A DNA stretch of 64,000 nt. Source: Marinobacter sp. ATCH36 (GTDB lineage Bacteria > Pseudomonadota > Gammaproteobacteria > Pseudomonadales > Oleiphilaceae). This document shows, piece after piece, positions 18,969 through 27,658 of the stretch. Where the stretch lies: the NCBI RefSeq assembly GCF_023555055.1, contig NZ_JAMJPL010000001.1, positions 682,001 to 746,000 of the forward strand, written 5' to 3'. Numbering within the stretch: position 1 is the stretch's first letter; the number at the start of each line of letters is the position of its first letter. A program made the position numbers and the translations under genes. The notes beneath the pieces were generated by a model. The model saw nothing but the letters and a program-made list of their open reading frames with translations. It made no database searches and was not told the origin of the DNA.

Positions 18969-18974
18969 GGTGAT

Positions 18975-19580
18975 CTACAAATAGTTGAGTGCTTTTTTTA
19001 CCGCATCTACGGTCGCGGCTTTCAGGACAACCACCCCATTGGCATCCACGATCTCTCCATATTTAGAGATCGAGAAGCCCCACTTGCTAAGGAATTCTTC
19101 TGAGGTGAGATATATCAGGGCACGGCGTTCCAGGTTGTTAAGCGTGCGGTCTTCGTCAAAACCTTCATTCTGGTAGTCTCTGACTTCAATCCGGGTGCCG
19201 GGTGGCGCAAAGTCACGGAGTTTCCTGTTTGCCGCTGCCAACTCAGAAGATTGAATTCGGGCTAATAACTTGTGCTTCGGGTTTTGAATCTCCTCGATCC
19301 ACTCGTCCTCCCCCCTGTGTTCCATGCGAGGCTTGTCGCTACGGTGCTGCTTTTCAAAAGAATTCAGTAGTGCTCGGTACGGTTCGCCGGTTTTGTTCCG
19401 TAGGCTTTGAGCCTTCGGGACGCCCCTTTTATGGCCTAGACGAGCGATTGTCGCTACCGAAAAGTCGTTAAGGCCCCTTTGCTCCTGTTCCACACAAATT
19501 TGGTAGATGGCATCCAGTGTTTTGCCGACCTTAGGTGATGATTTTTCTTTGAGTTTTTCCAGTAATTCGTTTGGTTTCAT
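18975..19580 (-). CDS. gmtX: Gamma-mobile-trio protein GmtX
   Basis: A 201-residue basic protein with an N-terminal helical domain (LLEKLKEKSSPKVGKTLDAIYQ ... VATIARLGHKRGVPKAQSLRN) that looks like a winged-helix or HTH fold, and a C-terminal part (LTSEEFLSKWGFSISKYGEIVD). I assign it to GmtX from its size, from its position 8 bp after the 910-residue GmtZ and from the presence of GmtY upstream. GMT elements are site-specific mobile islands of gammaproteobacteria that carry defence and secretion cargo. The molecular role of GmtX is not known to me. Confidence 0.78.
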   Translation of the reverse strand: MKPNELLEKLKEKSSPKVGKTLDAIYQICVEQEQRGLNDFSVATIARLGHKRGVPKAQSLRNKTGEPYRALLNSFEKQHRSDKPRMEHRGEDEWIEEIQNPKHKLLARIQSSELAAANRKLRDFAPPGTRIEVRDYQNEGFDEDRTLNNLERRALIYLTSEEFLSKWGFSISKYGEIVDANGVVVLKAATVDAVKKALNYL

Positions 19581-19588
19581 GGGCGCCT

Positions 19589-22321
19589 CTACAGCACAGC
19601 TGGCAGTGACTCTTTGGTAATCAGCTCAATTTCAGAAGGCTCGATCTTTTCAGGTCCAACGAGATCTGATAGTTTCAGTTGACCGTCGATGAGCTTGTTA
19701 ACCTTCTCCCAAGATCTTAATCGTGCTCTGAACAAGGCCACGAGCTGATTGCCGACAAGGAGCTGTTGTCCCTGTGAGAGCATGAATAGGCGCGGTGCTA
19801 GCTCATTGAAGCTAGCCATTCGGTCAAGCAGTTGGGAGCGGGGAATAACTGCCCTTGAGGGATTGCAGCTTTCGTAAATGGTCGCATTCACACATACCTC
19901 ATGCAGCTGCTGGAAATGCGAAGTGTCATCGATCTCAATCTGCACTTCGGAATCTGGCATTTTGATCAGAGCCACGTTCGCATCATCGGACTCGAGACGG
20001 CCATTGGCAACAGATTGGGATAGCTGAATAAGCTTGTAGGATGACTGAAGGTCACACAACAGCATATCCATCTTTTTTGCCGCGCTCTCATACTCGGACT
20101 CCAGTTTTCGGAGTTTGAATTCGAGGGGAGACCTCTGGCTGGTATCGAAGGGCTGTTGCTTGAGGTTTGCTAAATACTCCTGACGATCTAGCTCGGTCAC
20201 TTTCTCGTTGATTACCGATACTTTGTCCTGCAACTGTTGGCAGACATCGGACTGGTCGTTGGCTTCCAGAAGGATTTCGTTGGTTATGGACAGTAGGCCA
20301 CCCAGGAAGACGGGCCCGGTTATGAAATGCCGGCAGCGAAGGCAGTTTTGAATTCCAAGGTAACCGGAAGGCACGGGACGATTCACCTTGGTGGCACCTA
20401 TCTCTTCTCCGCCGTCATCACAGCGGGTGGCCGCGAACGGGCAAATGCCGTAATCCCGGAATACGTAGTTGCCCGCTGGCGCAGCGTTGGTGAGCGATTG
20501 CAGCAAGTCTTGGTTGGAGCCGACCAGCTGGTTTTTAACAGCCTCGATATTATTCTGTTCGATAGCGGCTTGGGTCGCTTCAGCCTGTGACTTTAGTGCT
20601 CGTTTCTCGCCTTCTTCGAAGCGTTGTCGAATGTCTCGTTGGGTTATCTTACAGTAGTAGATCGACATGACAATCGATGAGTGCCCGACCACCTTCATCA
20701 CAATTTCGACCGGCATGCCCATTTCCATGATGTAAGCTGTAATCAGGCTTACTCGCATGGAGTGCGGTGTGTATTTCGACTTGTAGTTTGAGAGGCGGTA
20801 AGAACTCCCCTTCAATTCAGCCAATCTCAGGCTGGATGGTTGAACATTGTGGAGCGCTGCAGCGAGCCGCATAGTGAGGGCTGAGCCCGGATTTTTCGGT
20901 TCAACGTCGTTGAAAGCCCTGAAAAGAAAGCAGTTGACTCCTTTGGCTTTGAGCTGAACTTCATTTAGATTGGTGCGGACACAGCGAGTCCACGGCGTAG
21001 CTTCGGTGATCGGGTTGTATTTCTGTTGCCATTTACGAAGCCGCACCAGCCAGTAAGCCAGGTCTTCCGGAACCCAGGGAATGGAATACCCCGCGCCATT
21101 ATTGCTGGTTTTGTTTGTGGTGACATACATACCGAAGTTGTCATCGGGCAGTTTCTTGATAAACGACTGTGTCTTTGTGCTACCGGCAAGCGGGCTGCTG
21201 TTTTTGTCCCAGGTTACCGACCCTTTGTCGTCAAGGTCAGCTATTTCTCTGTCACCTTCGCCGGAGTCATTGTAGGCAATTTGGCGCCCCCTCAGCGGCA
21301 CCTTGGTCAGAGCAAAGGTGTGAATCCAGTCCGTGGGACACCAAAGGTAGTATTGGTTCCCCTGCTTGCGAACAACGCAGTCCGGGTCAGAGTAGTCGAC
21401 AAGGTGGGCTGGTATTTTCACCCAGTCAGCATCAAACTTCTGAAGATGGGTGAGGTTTCGAAAAGTCTTCGCGGTTTCGGGGATAATCCATTCCTGGACT
21501 CTACGAACAAAGTAATACTGAAGACAAGGCTTTGTGGATTCGTTTCGAGTGGGCGCTGTCACGCTTTTGTCATCGGCTAGTAACTGAAACGGGTTTCTAG
21601 CATCCATAACACGGATAATTTCACCGGTATCTTCATCTTCATCGGTCAGGTCGTTACTGATGACGTAGTCTAAGAACTCGATAACGGCTATGATAATGTT
21701 CCGGCGATAGTTGTCGCTGGGTAGCGTGTTAAGTTCCTCACGGAAAGGCCGGATGTTTACCCGTTTTTTTGTCAGAAACTCTTGCGGTGACAAGCTCTTG
21801 TCGTGTTTCTCAATATAGATCCGGACGAAGCGGCAAAGGTGGTTCACTTTGGAGCCGCCACCTTGGGCCTGTTTCATGAACTCCACGATTTTGTCCGCCC
21901 ATAGTTGGTAGGCTGAAGGAATATAGTCTGGCTTGAATGGTCTTTCTTTGCCGCAGAAGTTGTACCAGTTCTCCCACTCGTCGTTGTAGACCTCATGGGG
22001 TGTCTTAGGGTAGCGGGGGTCGTCCAGAGAATTGACCCATGACCGATATTCACGCTGGTTCTTTATGCCTTGCGCCCTAACTTTCTTTTTAAGCTCCTGG
22101 TAGGGTATTACTTGGGGTATGTCGAAGAACTCTGAATAGCTGCTCCAGTCATCATTGAAAAACCGTTCGGGGTGTGCCGGCAGGCCAGGGATATCTTTGT
22201 AGCGTTGTCTGTAGTCAACCGTATTCCTGATACCGTGTTCCTTACAAATGGCTTTAAGTTCCGCCAAGCTGGACGCCGTGGTAGCTGGCTCTTTGAAGAA
22301 GACTCTTTTTCCGGCACTCAT
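19589..22321 (-). CDS. gmtZ: Gamma-mobile-trio integrase-like protein GmtZ
   Basis: A large 910-residue protein. The N-terminus has repeats of a short module (LAELKAICKEHGIRNTVDYRQRY and LKKKVRAQGIKNQREYRSW), each rich in Trp/Tyr, of the kind seen in large integrases. In the middle a tyrosine-recombinase-like region appears: TPHSMRVSLITAY, then VGHSSIVMSIYYCK near residues 520-570. The C-terminal half is helical and has CxxC pairs (CPFAATRCDDG and CLRCRHF) suggesting a zinc site. The start overlaps the gmtY stop by 4 bp. It is presumably the second recombinase needed for excision and integration. Confidence 0.82.
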   Translation of the reverse strand: MSAGKRVFFKEPATTASSLAELKAICKEHGIRNTVDYRQRYKDIPGLPAHPERFFNDDWSSYSEFFDIPQVIPYQELKKKVRAQGIKNQREYRSWVNSLDDPRYPKTPHEVYNDEWENWYNFCGKERPFKPDYIPSAYQLWADKIVEFMKQAQGGGSKVNHLCRFVRIYIEKHDKSLSPQEFLTKKRVNIRPFREELNTLPSDNYRRNIIIAVIEFLDYVISNDLTDEDEDTGEIIRVMDARNPFQLLADDKSVTAPTRNESTKPCLQYYFVRRVQEWIIPETAKTFRNLTHLQKFDADWVKIPAHLVDYSDPDCVVRKQGNQYYLWCPTDWIHTFALTKVPLRGRQIAYNDSGEGDREIADLDDKGSVTWDKNSSPLAGSTKTQSFIKKLPDDNFGMYVTTNKTSNNGAGYSIPWVPEDLAYWLVRLRKWQQKYNPITEATPWTRCVRTNLNEVQLKAKGVNCFLFRAFNDVEPKNPGSALTMRLAAALHNVQPSSLRLAELKGSSYRLSNYKSKYTPHSMRVSLITAYIMEMGMPVEIVMKVVGHSSIVMSIYYCKITQRDIRQRFEEGEKRALKSQAEATQAAIEQNNIEAVKNQLVGSNQDLLQSLTNAAPAGNYVFRDYGICPFAATRCDDGGEEIGATKVNRPVPSGYLGIQNCLRCRHFITGPVFLGGLLSITNEILLEANDQSDVCQQLQDKVSVINEKVTELDRQEYLANLKQQPFDTSQRSPLEFKLRKLESEYESAAKKMDMLLCDLQSSYKLIQLSQSVANGRLESDDANVALIKMPDSEVQIEIDDTSHFQQLHEVCVNATIYESCNPSRAVIPRSQLLDRMASFNELAPRLFMLSQGQQLLVGNQLVALFRARLRSWEKVNKLIDGQLKLSDLVGPEKIEPSEIELITKESLPAVL

Positions 22322-23634
22322 TTTTCAGATTCCCTCATCTCCGTTCTGATATCGTCACTAGTAGGCTTTATATAGATAAGGCACGAGTTTGGGCTTTTAT
22401 GATGCATGGCTTTTTGAAGTTCAACTTGGCTCAGGCCTAGCTTCCTAGCCCGATAGCCGTACGCATGCCGGTGGCCATGCTCTGTAGTGCCGAACTCCTT
22501 TTTACACTCAAGACCGATGCGTTCTACCGCTCGCTTGTGGCGTCTTTGAAAGTTTTTCAGAGTGTCTGGCTCGCCACGGTCATTGGTGAATGCAAACGGG
22601 TGAAAATTATCTGGTTCAACCCGTTGGCACTTAAGGTACATCGCCCAGGTTTTCAGGAATTCCTTTGCCTTATAAGTTGGGTTAAATAACACCTCAAAAT
22701 AACCTTCTTTGCTGGTCATCAGCGGATTTTTCCATCCAGAATAAAGGCGTTCGGTTATTCGATATGTGTTTCTTGGCTTAAAGTTGGTTTCGGATAGTAA
22801 AAACTCAGCCCGGTTTTTGTAACTTGGGTCTGGTGATCTTCCGTAAATGGGGTGATACACCCGAACCAAGGCTTCATCGCTATGATTTGGGTGAATAGTT
22901 ATGTCAGAGGTGAAGATATGAAAAATTTCGCTTTTTCTTAACCCTCCATAGTTCAGGAGCATGGTCATCGCCTGTGATCGGAAGTCAGGTTTTCCTCTAG
23001 CGACAAAACCAGCATGAATAAGTCTTTCAATATTGTCTTCCGGAAACCGCTCTGCTTTATCATTGCTGATCAACATTGGGACAGGAGTGTAAATAAGTCG
23101 TTTACGGGTTGCGGCCTTTTGGGCTTCAGAATAAGAAGAAAGGTGGTTCAGGAACACATTGGCTTGTTTGTGGTAATAGGCGCACCAGTTCATCCGCTCT
23201 TCCCATCCCGTGGCTTCTCGGAACGGATTTATACGGCTTTGGTCATAACCGTCCTGTAGAGCCAGAAAGTCGGTGTAATGAGTGATATGGAAGAGGATGT
23301 TGTTGGCAACCGTGAGATCTCTAGGTTTCCAAAATAGTCTCAGTGGGTCATCACTTGTCTGATAATCGATGGTTCCGGTTATCAAAGCCTCGGTAAAGCT
23401 CTTCAGAAGTCTTGTCGCTTTTCTGAAGCCCGGTGTCGCCTCTACATAGTCGATCAACAGCCGCACTGCAAAAATGGACTTTTCTTTCCAAGAATCACTT
23501 TTCCCTGAATGCCATGCCAGATACCGGAGATGGGATATCAGAATGCCGCTACGGGTGTAAACCGCAGGCAACTGATGTTGGATTCCGCTTGCAGTGTCGG
23601 TGTAGTAGACAGCCAGTTTCAGTGTGTGCTTCAT
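22318..23634 (-). CDS. gmtY: Gamma-mobile-trio tyrosine recombinase GmtY
   Basis: A 438-residue tyrosine recombinase. The catalytic residues can be followed: Arg in YGGLRKSEIFH, the His-x-x-Arg box in TEHGHRHAYGYRA, His in AMHHKSPNS and the nucleophile Tyr in CLIYIKPT. The N-terminal part is a SAM-like core-binding domain. It is the first gene of the minus-strand operon, 4-bp overlap with gmtZ, and lies next to the junction with the broken greB, as expected for the element's terminal integrase gene. Confidence 0.85.
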   Translation of the reverse strand: MKHTLKLAVYYTDTASGIQHQLPAVYTRSGILISHLRYLAWHSGKSDSWKEKSIFAVRLLIDYVEATPGFRKATRLLKSFTEALITGTIDYQTSDDPLRLFWKPRDLTVANNILFHITHYTDFLALQDGYDQSRINPFREATGWEERMNWCAYYHKQANVFLNHLSSYSEAQKAATRKRLIYTPVPMLISNDKAERFPEDNIERLIHAGFVARGKPDFRSQAMTMLLNYGGLRKSEIFHIFTSDITIHPNHSDEALVRVYHPIYGRSPDPSYKNRAEFLLSETNFKPRNTYRITERLYSGWKNPLMTSKEGYFEVLFNPTYKAKEFLKTWAMYLKCQRVEPDNFHPFAFTNDRGEPDTLKNFQRRHKRAVERIGLECKKEFGTTEHGHRHAYGYRARKLGLSQVELQKAMHHKSPNSCLIYIKPTSDDIRTEMRESEK

Positions 23635-23741
23635 CTCTATGACATTTATTATGGGGTTACTTTCCGATCCTATACTTCTAGAGAATAGGGGTAAAGAGAG
23701 TTTCAGGTTAGGAAATAGTATGGTTTTTTGTGGGGTTCTAA
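23635..23741. promoter_or_regulatory. Right end of the GMT element with gmtY promoter region
   Basis: About 107 AT-rich bp between gmtY and the greB remnant. It holds a short inverted repeat around TCTAGA (CCTAT at 23669, ATAGG at 23685) and a direct repeat TGGGGTT (23652 and 23731). These could be recombinase-binding sites. The gmtY promoter must read leftward from here, but I could not fix its boxes. The junction with greB lies at 23741/23742. Confidence 0.5.
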
Positions 23742-24086
23742 TACATCTACGGCAAGAAACAACTACGGGAAATTGATCGCCGCGTCCGCTTTCTGAGCAA
23801 GCGACTGGACGAACTGACGGTGGTGGACCGGCTGCCGGATGACCGGGACAAGGTGTTTTTCGGTGCCTGGGTGACCATTGAGAACGAGGATGGCGCCGAA
23901 TCCAACTATCGCCTGGTCGGCCCGGATGAGTTTGACCTGTCCCGTGGTTACCTGAGCATCGATTCCCCTATGGCCCGTGCTCTCCTGGGGAAGCGCATTG
24001 ACGACGAGGTTGGCGTGCGGACGCCCGATGGCTGGAACCATGTGGTTATAACCGCTATTCGTTACGAGCCGCTATCCTCTGACTAG
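23742..24086 (+). pseudogene. greB: Resident greB, 3' fragment
   Basis: From 23742 the frame reads YIYGKKQLREIDRRVRFLSK and runs through the complete C-terminal domain (FFGAWVTIENEDG ... YEPLSSD) to the stop at 24084-24086. The first 50 or so residues (the coiled-coil start up to ENAD) are missing; an in-frame TAA directly precedes the homology. The GTG at 23820 could start a truncated product but it would lack the polymerase-entering tip. The break falls at a conserved part of greB and adjoins the GMT recombinase end, so it marks the insertion point. Confidence 0.88.
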
Positions 24087-24203
24087 TGAGGAGTGTCACA
24101 AAACTGGCGACCGCTCAGGTTTTCTGTCGTGCTTGACGATAGACTGATGAAAAATTGTCAGCCGAATACCCCGACACGACAGGGAACAAAAAAGGCAAGG
24201 GTT

Positions 24204-24626
24204 ATGGGTGGACTCTATTCAAGCAGGGCAGCAATTGGCGTTGCAACGTTGGTGGTTGCGCTGTCGCCGCTGGTTTGGGCGCAAACCAGCGAAGATACGG
24301 TCGCGGGTGGTGCGTTCAATTATGAAGAGCGTTCAACTCTGGAGACCATCCCCTTTAATTCCATGGAGGAGGAATCCCTCGCCAACACCGTGATTGAGGG
24401 CGGTCTGGAGGCGCCTGCGGCGGGTGTGCCGGATTTCTATCTTGACCCGCTCGCCCTGCAACCCCGTGACCCCCGTACCGATCTCGGGCGAAACGAAATT
24501 CCGGTGGAATTCCGCTTCAGCAATCCGAAGTCCATTCCCGGGCAGACCCACGGTGACAACTACATTATTCGCCCGCCAACGAACCGCAGTTACGGCGCGT
24601 TCAATACTACAACGACGGAGCGATGA
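24204..24626 (+). CDS. Exported hypothetical protein
   Basis: The 140-residue product starts at the ATG 24204 and has a signal peptide (IGVATLVVALSPLVWAQ). The mature part is short, acidic and low in structure, with proline-rich stretches (LDPLALQPRDPRTDLG). No family is recognised. The first ATG of the frame, 24153, would add a basic extension before the signal peptide and is less likely. Confidence 0.6.
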   Translation: MGGLYSSRAAIGVATLVVALSPLVWAQTSEDTVAGGAFNYEERSTLETIPFNSMEEESLANTVIEGGLEAPAAGVPDFYLDPLALQPRDPRTDLGRNEIPVEFRFSNPKSIPGQTHGDNYIIRPPTNRSYGAFNTTTTER

Positions 24627-24644
24627 GCCTGTCCCCGCGCTGAC

Positions 24645-24956
24645 TCAGGCGGCGACAATACCTTCCGGCCCGGTTCTTCCCAGCACATCCTCGTAGAAGA
24701 AGGTCAGGGCCTGTTTGGCCTGGTTCATCCGGGCCCGGGAAACCTGCAAACGGTCACGCAGATACGCGAGGAAAAGTTGCTGGTCATCGGATTGCAGCAT
24801 CTCCGGGTTTTTCAGGTTGTGGAAAAGCACAAACCGGGAAATCCAGTGAAGATAGGTCTGCTCTGCGCGATGATTAAGCTTGTATTTGCGGATGGCGCCA
24901 GTCACACGACTGACGAGGCCAGGCTGCGACTGTTCCAGTGCCTCGGTGATATCCAT
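24645..24956 (-). CDS. Orphan SAM-like N-terminal domain of an integrase-type recombinase
   Basis: A 103-residue protein that consists only of the phage-integrase N-terminal domain. The stretch YKLNHRAEQTYLHWISRF ... NQAKQALTFFYEDVLG is close in pattern to the N-terminus of integron integrases and XerC-like proteins, which bind the core sites. There is no catalytic domain and no remnant of one beside it. It may serve as a DNA-binding or regulatory protein, or be a stabilised fragment. Confidence 0.7.
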   Translation of the reverse strand: MDITEALEQSQPGLVSRVTGAIRKYKLNHRAEQTYLHWISRFVLFHNLKNPEMLQSDDQQLFLAYLRDRLQVSRARMNQAKQALTFFYEDVLGRTGPEGIVAA

Positions 24957-25100
24957 AATTTGTCTTCCCTGTTAATCGTTGTTCTTATAATGCGCGCATC
25001 TTATGACAATCGTTTGACCGTCGCAAAACTTTCACAGGGAGAATTGATCGAGAGCAACAATCGGTGAGACCGCTGCTCCCGATGAAGGCGGGACCTCTGG

Positions 25101-25361
25101 TTACTTAAGGGCTTCCAGCTTATCGATGTACTTCTGCATGGCCTCCTCGGACGAGGTGCCTTTTACCTTTTCCCAGGCGTCGTACTTGGCGCGGCCAACG
25201 AAATCCATCATGCCCGGACGCTTGCCGCTGACATCACCTTCGGTGGCCTGCTTGTAGAGGGCGTAGAATTCAAGCTTCAGTTCGTTTGAGGGTTTGAAAT
25301 CACCCTCCGCGTTCTGGATGTAGTTAACGGCTTCGTCAAAGCGGGTTTTCAGGTCACTCAT
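25101..25361 (-). CDS. Acyl-CoA-binding protein
   Basis: The 86-residue sequence is a complete ACBP: FYALYKQATEGDVSGKRPGMMDFVGRAKYDAW carries the conserved YKQAT, G-D and KYDAW elements that bind the CoA head group. These small cytosolic proteins buffer long-chain acyl-CoA esters. They are rare in bacteria in general but known in oil- and wax-metabolising marine gammaproteobacteria, which fits the presumed host. It stands alone and is transcribed away from the T6SS cluster. Confidence 0.93.
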   Translation of the reverse strand: MSDLKTRFDEAVNYIQNAEGDFKPSNELKLEFYALYKQATEGDVSGKRPGMMDFVGRAKYDAWEKVKGTSSEEAMQKYIDKLEALK

Positions 25362-25595
25362 GTCGGGGTCCTTTTATTGCTGTTTCCGTTAGTCATGGTG
25401 GGGCAGAGTATAGCCATATGGCCAAAACATCGACAACTTGGCAACTCTTTGCCCAAGGTTAAGAATTGCCATTGCCTGGCCATTTTTTGCTTGAGTACCT
25501 GAATTATCCTGTGTAGAGTTTGGCGTGTAGCGTACCAGGACGGTTCGCTCAATGGACTGTAATATTGCAACTGAGTTTGCACAGGGAGCAAGCGC
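25362..25595 (+). promoter_or_regulatory. Upstream region of the T6SS cluster
   Basis: This 234-bp gap must contain the promoters of the T6SS operon and, on the other strand, of the acyl-CoA-binding protein gene. Two sites resemble sigma-54 promoters (TGGCAACTCTTTGCC near 25439 and TGGCCATTTTTTGCT near 25476), but both have nine instead of ten bases between GG and GC, so I do not call them. An AGGGAG ribosome-binding site precedes tssB. Confidence 0.45.
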
Positions 25596-26096
25596 ATGTC
25601 ATCTAAAGACGGTTCCGTCGCGCCCAAAGAGCGCATCAATATCAAGTATGTCCCCGCCACCGGCGATCAGCAGGCTGAAACTGAATTGCCGCTGAAGATG
25701 TTCGTGGTCGGCGATTTTAAGGGACAACCCGAAGAAACCCCCATCGAAGACCGCAAGGCCATTTCCGTCGACAAGAACAACTTTCGTTCTGTCATGTCGG
25801 AGGCCGGACTCACCCTCTCAACCACGGTCGCCAACAAGCTGGAAGACGAAGCCGACGAACTACCGGTCAATCTTGAATTCCAGACGCTGGATAATTTTTC
25901 TCCCGACAGCATTTCCCGCCAGGTGCCTGAGCTGAAGAAGCTGATCGAGCTTCGCGAAGCACTGGTTGCTCTCAAGGGCCCACTGGGTAACGTGCCATCG
26001 TTCCGCTCCAAACTGCAGGAAATGCTGGACAACGAGGAAGCCCGTAACAAGCTGCTTGAAGAGCTTGAGCTGGCTACCGACGAAAACGGCGAATAA
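25596..26096 (+). CDS. tssB: T6SS contractile sheath small subunit TssB (VipA)
   Basis: The 166-residue product is of TssB length and contains the conserved LPLKMFVVGDFKGQ, the DNFSPDSISRQVPEL stretch near residue 100 and a helical C-terminus. TssB and TssC form the contractile sheath around the Hcp tube. It is the first gene of the cluster and is followed by tssC after 77 bp. Confidence 0.96.
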   Translation: MSSKDGSVAPKERINIKYVPATGDQQAETELPLKMFVVGDFKGQPEETPIEDRKAISVDKNNFRSVMSEAGLTLSTTVANKLEDEADELPVNLEFQTLDNFSPDSISRQVPELKKLIELREALVALKGPLGNVPSFRSKLQEMLDNEEARNKLLEELELATDENGE

Positions 26097-26115
26097 TCTG
26101 GATTCGTGATACGAA

Positions 26116-26135
26116 ATCTGCCAGTCCTGGCAGAT
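26116..26135 (+). repeat. Short perfect hairpin between tssB and tssC
   Basis: ATCTGCCAG and CTGGCAGAT are perfect inverted repeats separated by two bases. There is no T run, so it is not a standard terminator. In an mRNA this stem could set the tssB/tssC ratio by processing or partial attenuation. Confidence 0.5.
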
Positions 26136-26173
26136 CTCAATCCTGTGTTTAAAACGTACTAAAGGGATGTGGT

Positions 26174-27655
26174 ATGTCTGATACTGCTGAGCAGCAATCC
26201 GCTGCTACCGAAGCTGTTGCCGAGGGGTCGTTGTTGGACCAGGTCATGGCCAACAGCCGCATGGCGCCTGCCGATGAAGGCTACGATGTTGCGCGCCGTG
26301 GCGTTGCAACGTTTATTTCCAACCTGCTGAAAAGCGAAGAAAAAGGCCAGCCGGTCAACAAGGCGCTGGTGGATCAGATGGTGGTAGAGCTGGACCGCAA
26401 GATCAGCGCCCAGATGGATGAAATCCTGCACGCCCCCAAGCTGCAGGAACTGGAATCCTCCTGGCGCGGCCTGAAGCTGATGGTCGATCGCACGGATTTC
26501 CGCGAGAACATCAAGGTGGACATTCTTCACGCCACCAAAACCGAAATGCTGGAAGACTTCGAGTTCGCCCCGGACGTCACCCAGACCGGTTTCTACCAGC
26601 ACATCTATTCCACCGAATACGGCCAGTTTGGCGGTGAACCCGTGGGTGCTGTGGTAGGCAACTACGCCTTCACCCCGTCCACGCCGGACATGAAACTGCT
26701 GCAGTACGTGTCCTCGGTAGGTGCCATGGCCCACGCTCCATTCCTGTCCTCTGTCGCGCCGTCATTCTTCGGCGTCGACAGCTATCAGGAACTGCCGGCC
26801 ATCAAGGAACTGAAAGCCGTCTTCGAAGGCCCGAAATACGCCAAGTGGCGCTCTCTGCGCGAGTCCGAAGACGCCCGCTACCTGGGCCTGACCTCACCGC
26901 GCTTCCTGCTGCGGGTGCCCTATGATCCCACGGAAAACCCGGTACGCAGCTTCAACTACAAGGAAGATGTGTCCGGCGACCACGAGCATTACCTGTGGGG
27001 CAACACCGCCTACCTACTGGCCACGCGCCTGACCGAAAGCTTCGCCAAGTACCGCTGGTGCCCGAACATCATCGGCCCGCAAAGCGGTGGTTCGGTGGAA
27101 GACCTGCCGGTTCACACCTTCGAATCCTTTGGCCAGCTTGAAGCCAAGATTCCGACTGAAGTGTTGATCACCGACCGTCGCGAATACGAAATGGCCGACG
27201 AAGGCTTCATTGCCCTGACCATGCGTAAGGGTAGCGATAACGCAGCGTTCTTCTCCGCCAACTCGGTGCAGAAGCCCAAACAGTTCCCGAACACCAAGGA
27301 AGGCAAGGAAGCGGAAACCAACTACAAGCTTGGTACGCAACTGCCTTACATGATGATTGTTAACCGCCTGGCGCACTACATCAAAGTGCTGCAGCGCGAG
27401 CAGATCGGTTCCTGGAAAGAGCGTCAGGACCTGGAGCGGGAACTGAACACCTGGATTCGCCAGTACGTCGCCGACCAGGAAAACCCGCCGGCGGATGTCC
27501 GCAGTCGTCGTCCGCTGCGTGCCGCCAAGGTGACTGTGTCGGATGTGGAAGGCGATCCGGGCTGGTACTCGGTGTCCCTGGCGGTTCGTCCGCACTTCAA
27601 GTACATGGGTGCGAACTTCGAACTGTCACTCGTCGGCCGTCTGGACAAGGACTAA
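26174..27655 (+). CDS. tssC: T6SS contractile sheath large subunit TssC (VipB)
   Basis: The 493-residue protein shows the TssC hallmarks: ESSWRGLKLMVDRTDF near residue 95, the segment PRFLLRVPYD near 235, and the C-terminal RPLRAAKVTVSDVEGDPGWY. It pairs with TssB to build the sheath whose contraction drives the needle. A ribosome-binding site AAAGGGATG precedes the ATG. tssE starts 3 bp after the stop. Confidence 0.97.
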   Translation: MSDTAEQQSAATEAVAEGSLLDQVMANSRMAPADEGYDVARRGVATFISNLLKSEEKGQPVNKALVDQMVVELDRKISAQMDEILHAPKLQELESSWRGLKLMVDRTDFRENIKVDILHATKTEMLEDFEFAPDVTQTGFYQHIYSTEYGQFGGEPVGAVVGNYAFTPSTPDMKLLQYVSSVGAMAHAPFLSSVAPSFFGVDSYQELPAIKELKAVFEGPKYAKWRSLRESEDARYLGLTSPRFLLRVPYDPTENPVRSFNYKEDVSGDHEHYLWGNTAYLLATRLTESFAKYRWCPNIIGPQSGGSVEDLPVHTFESFGQLEAKIPTEVLITDRREYEMADEGFIALTMRKGSDNAAFFSANSVQKPKQFPNTKEGKEAETNYKLGTQLPYMMIVNRLAHYIKVLQREQIGSWKERQDLERELNTWIRQYVADQENPPADVRSRRPLRAAKVTVSDVEGDPGWYSVSLAVRPHFKYMGANFELSLVGRLDKD

Positions 27656-27658
27656 CCC

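Noticed and set aside
25435..25500. Two sigma-54-like promoter sequences upstream of tssB
   Set aside because: Both have nine bases between the GG and GC elements instead of the required ten.
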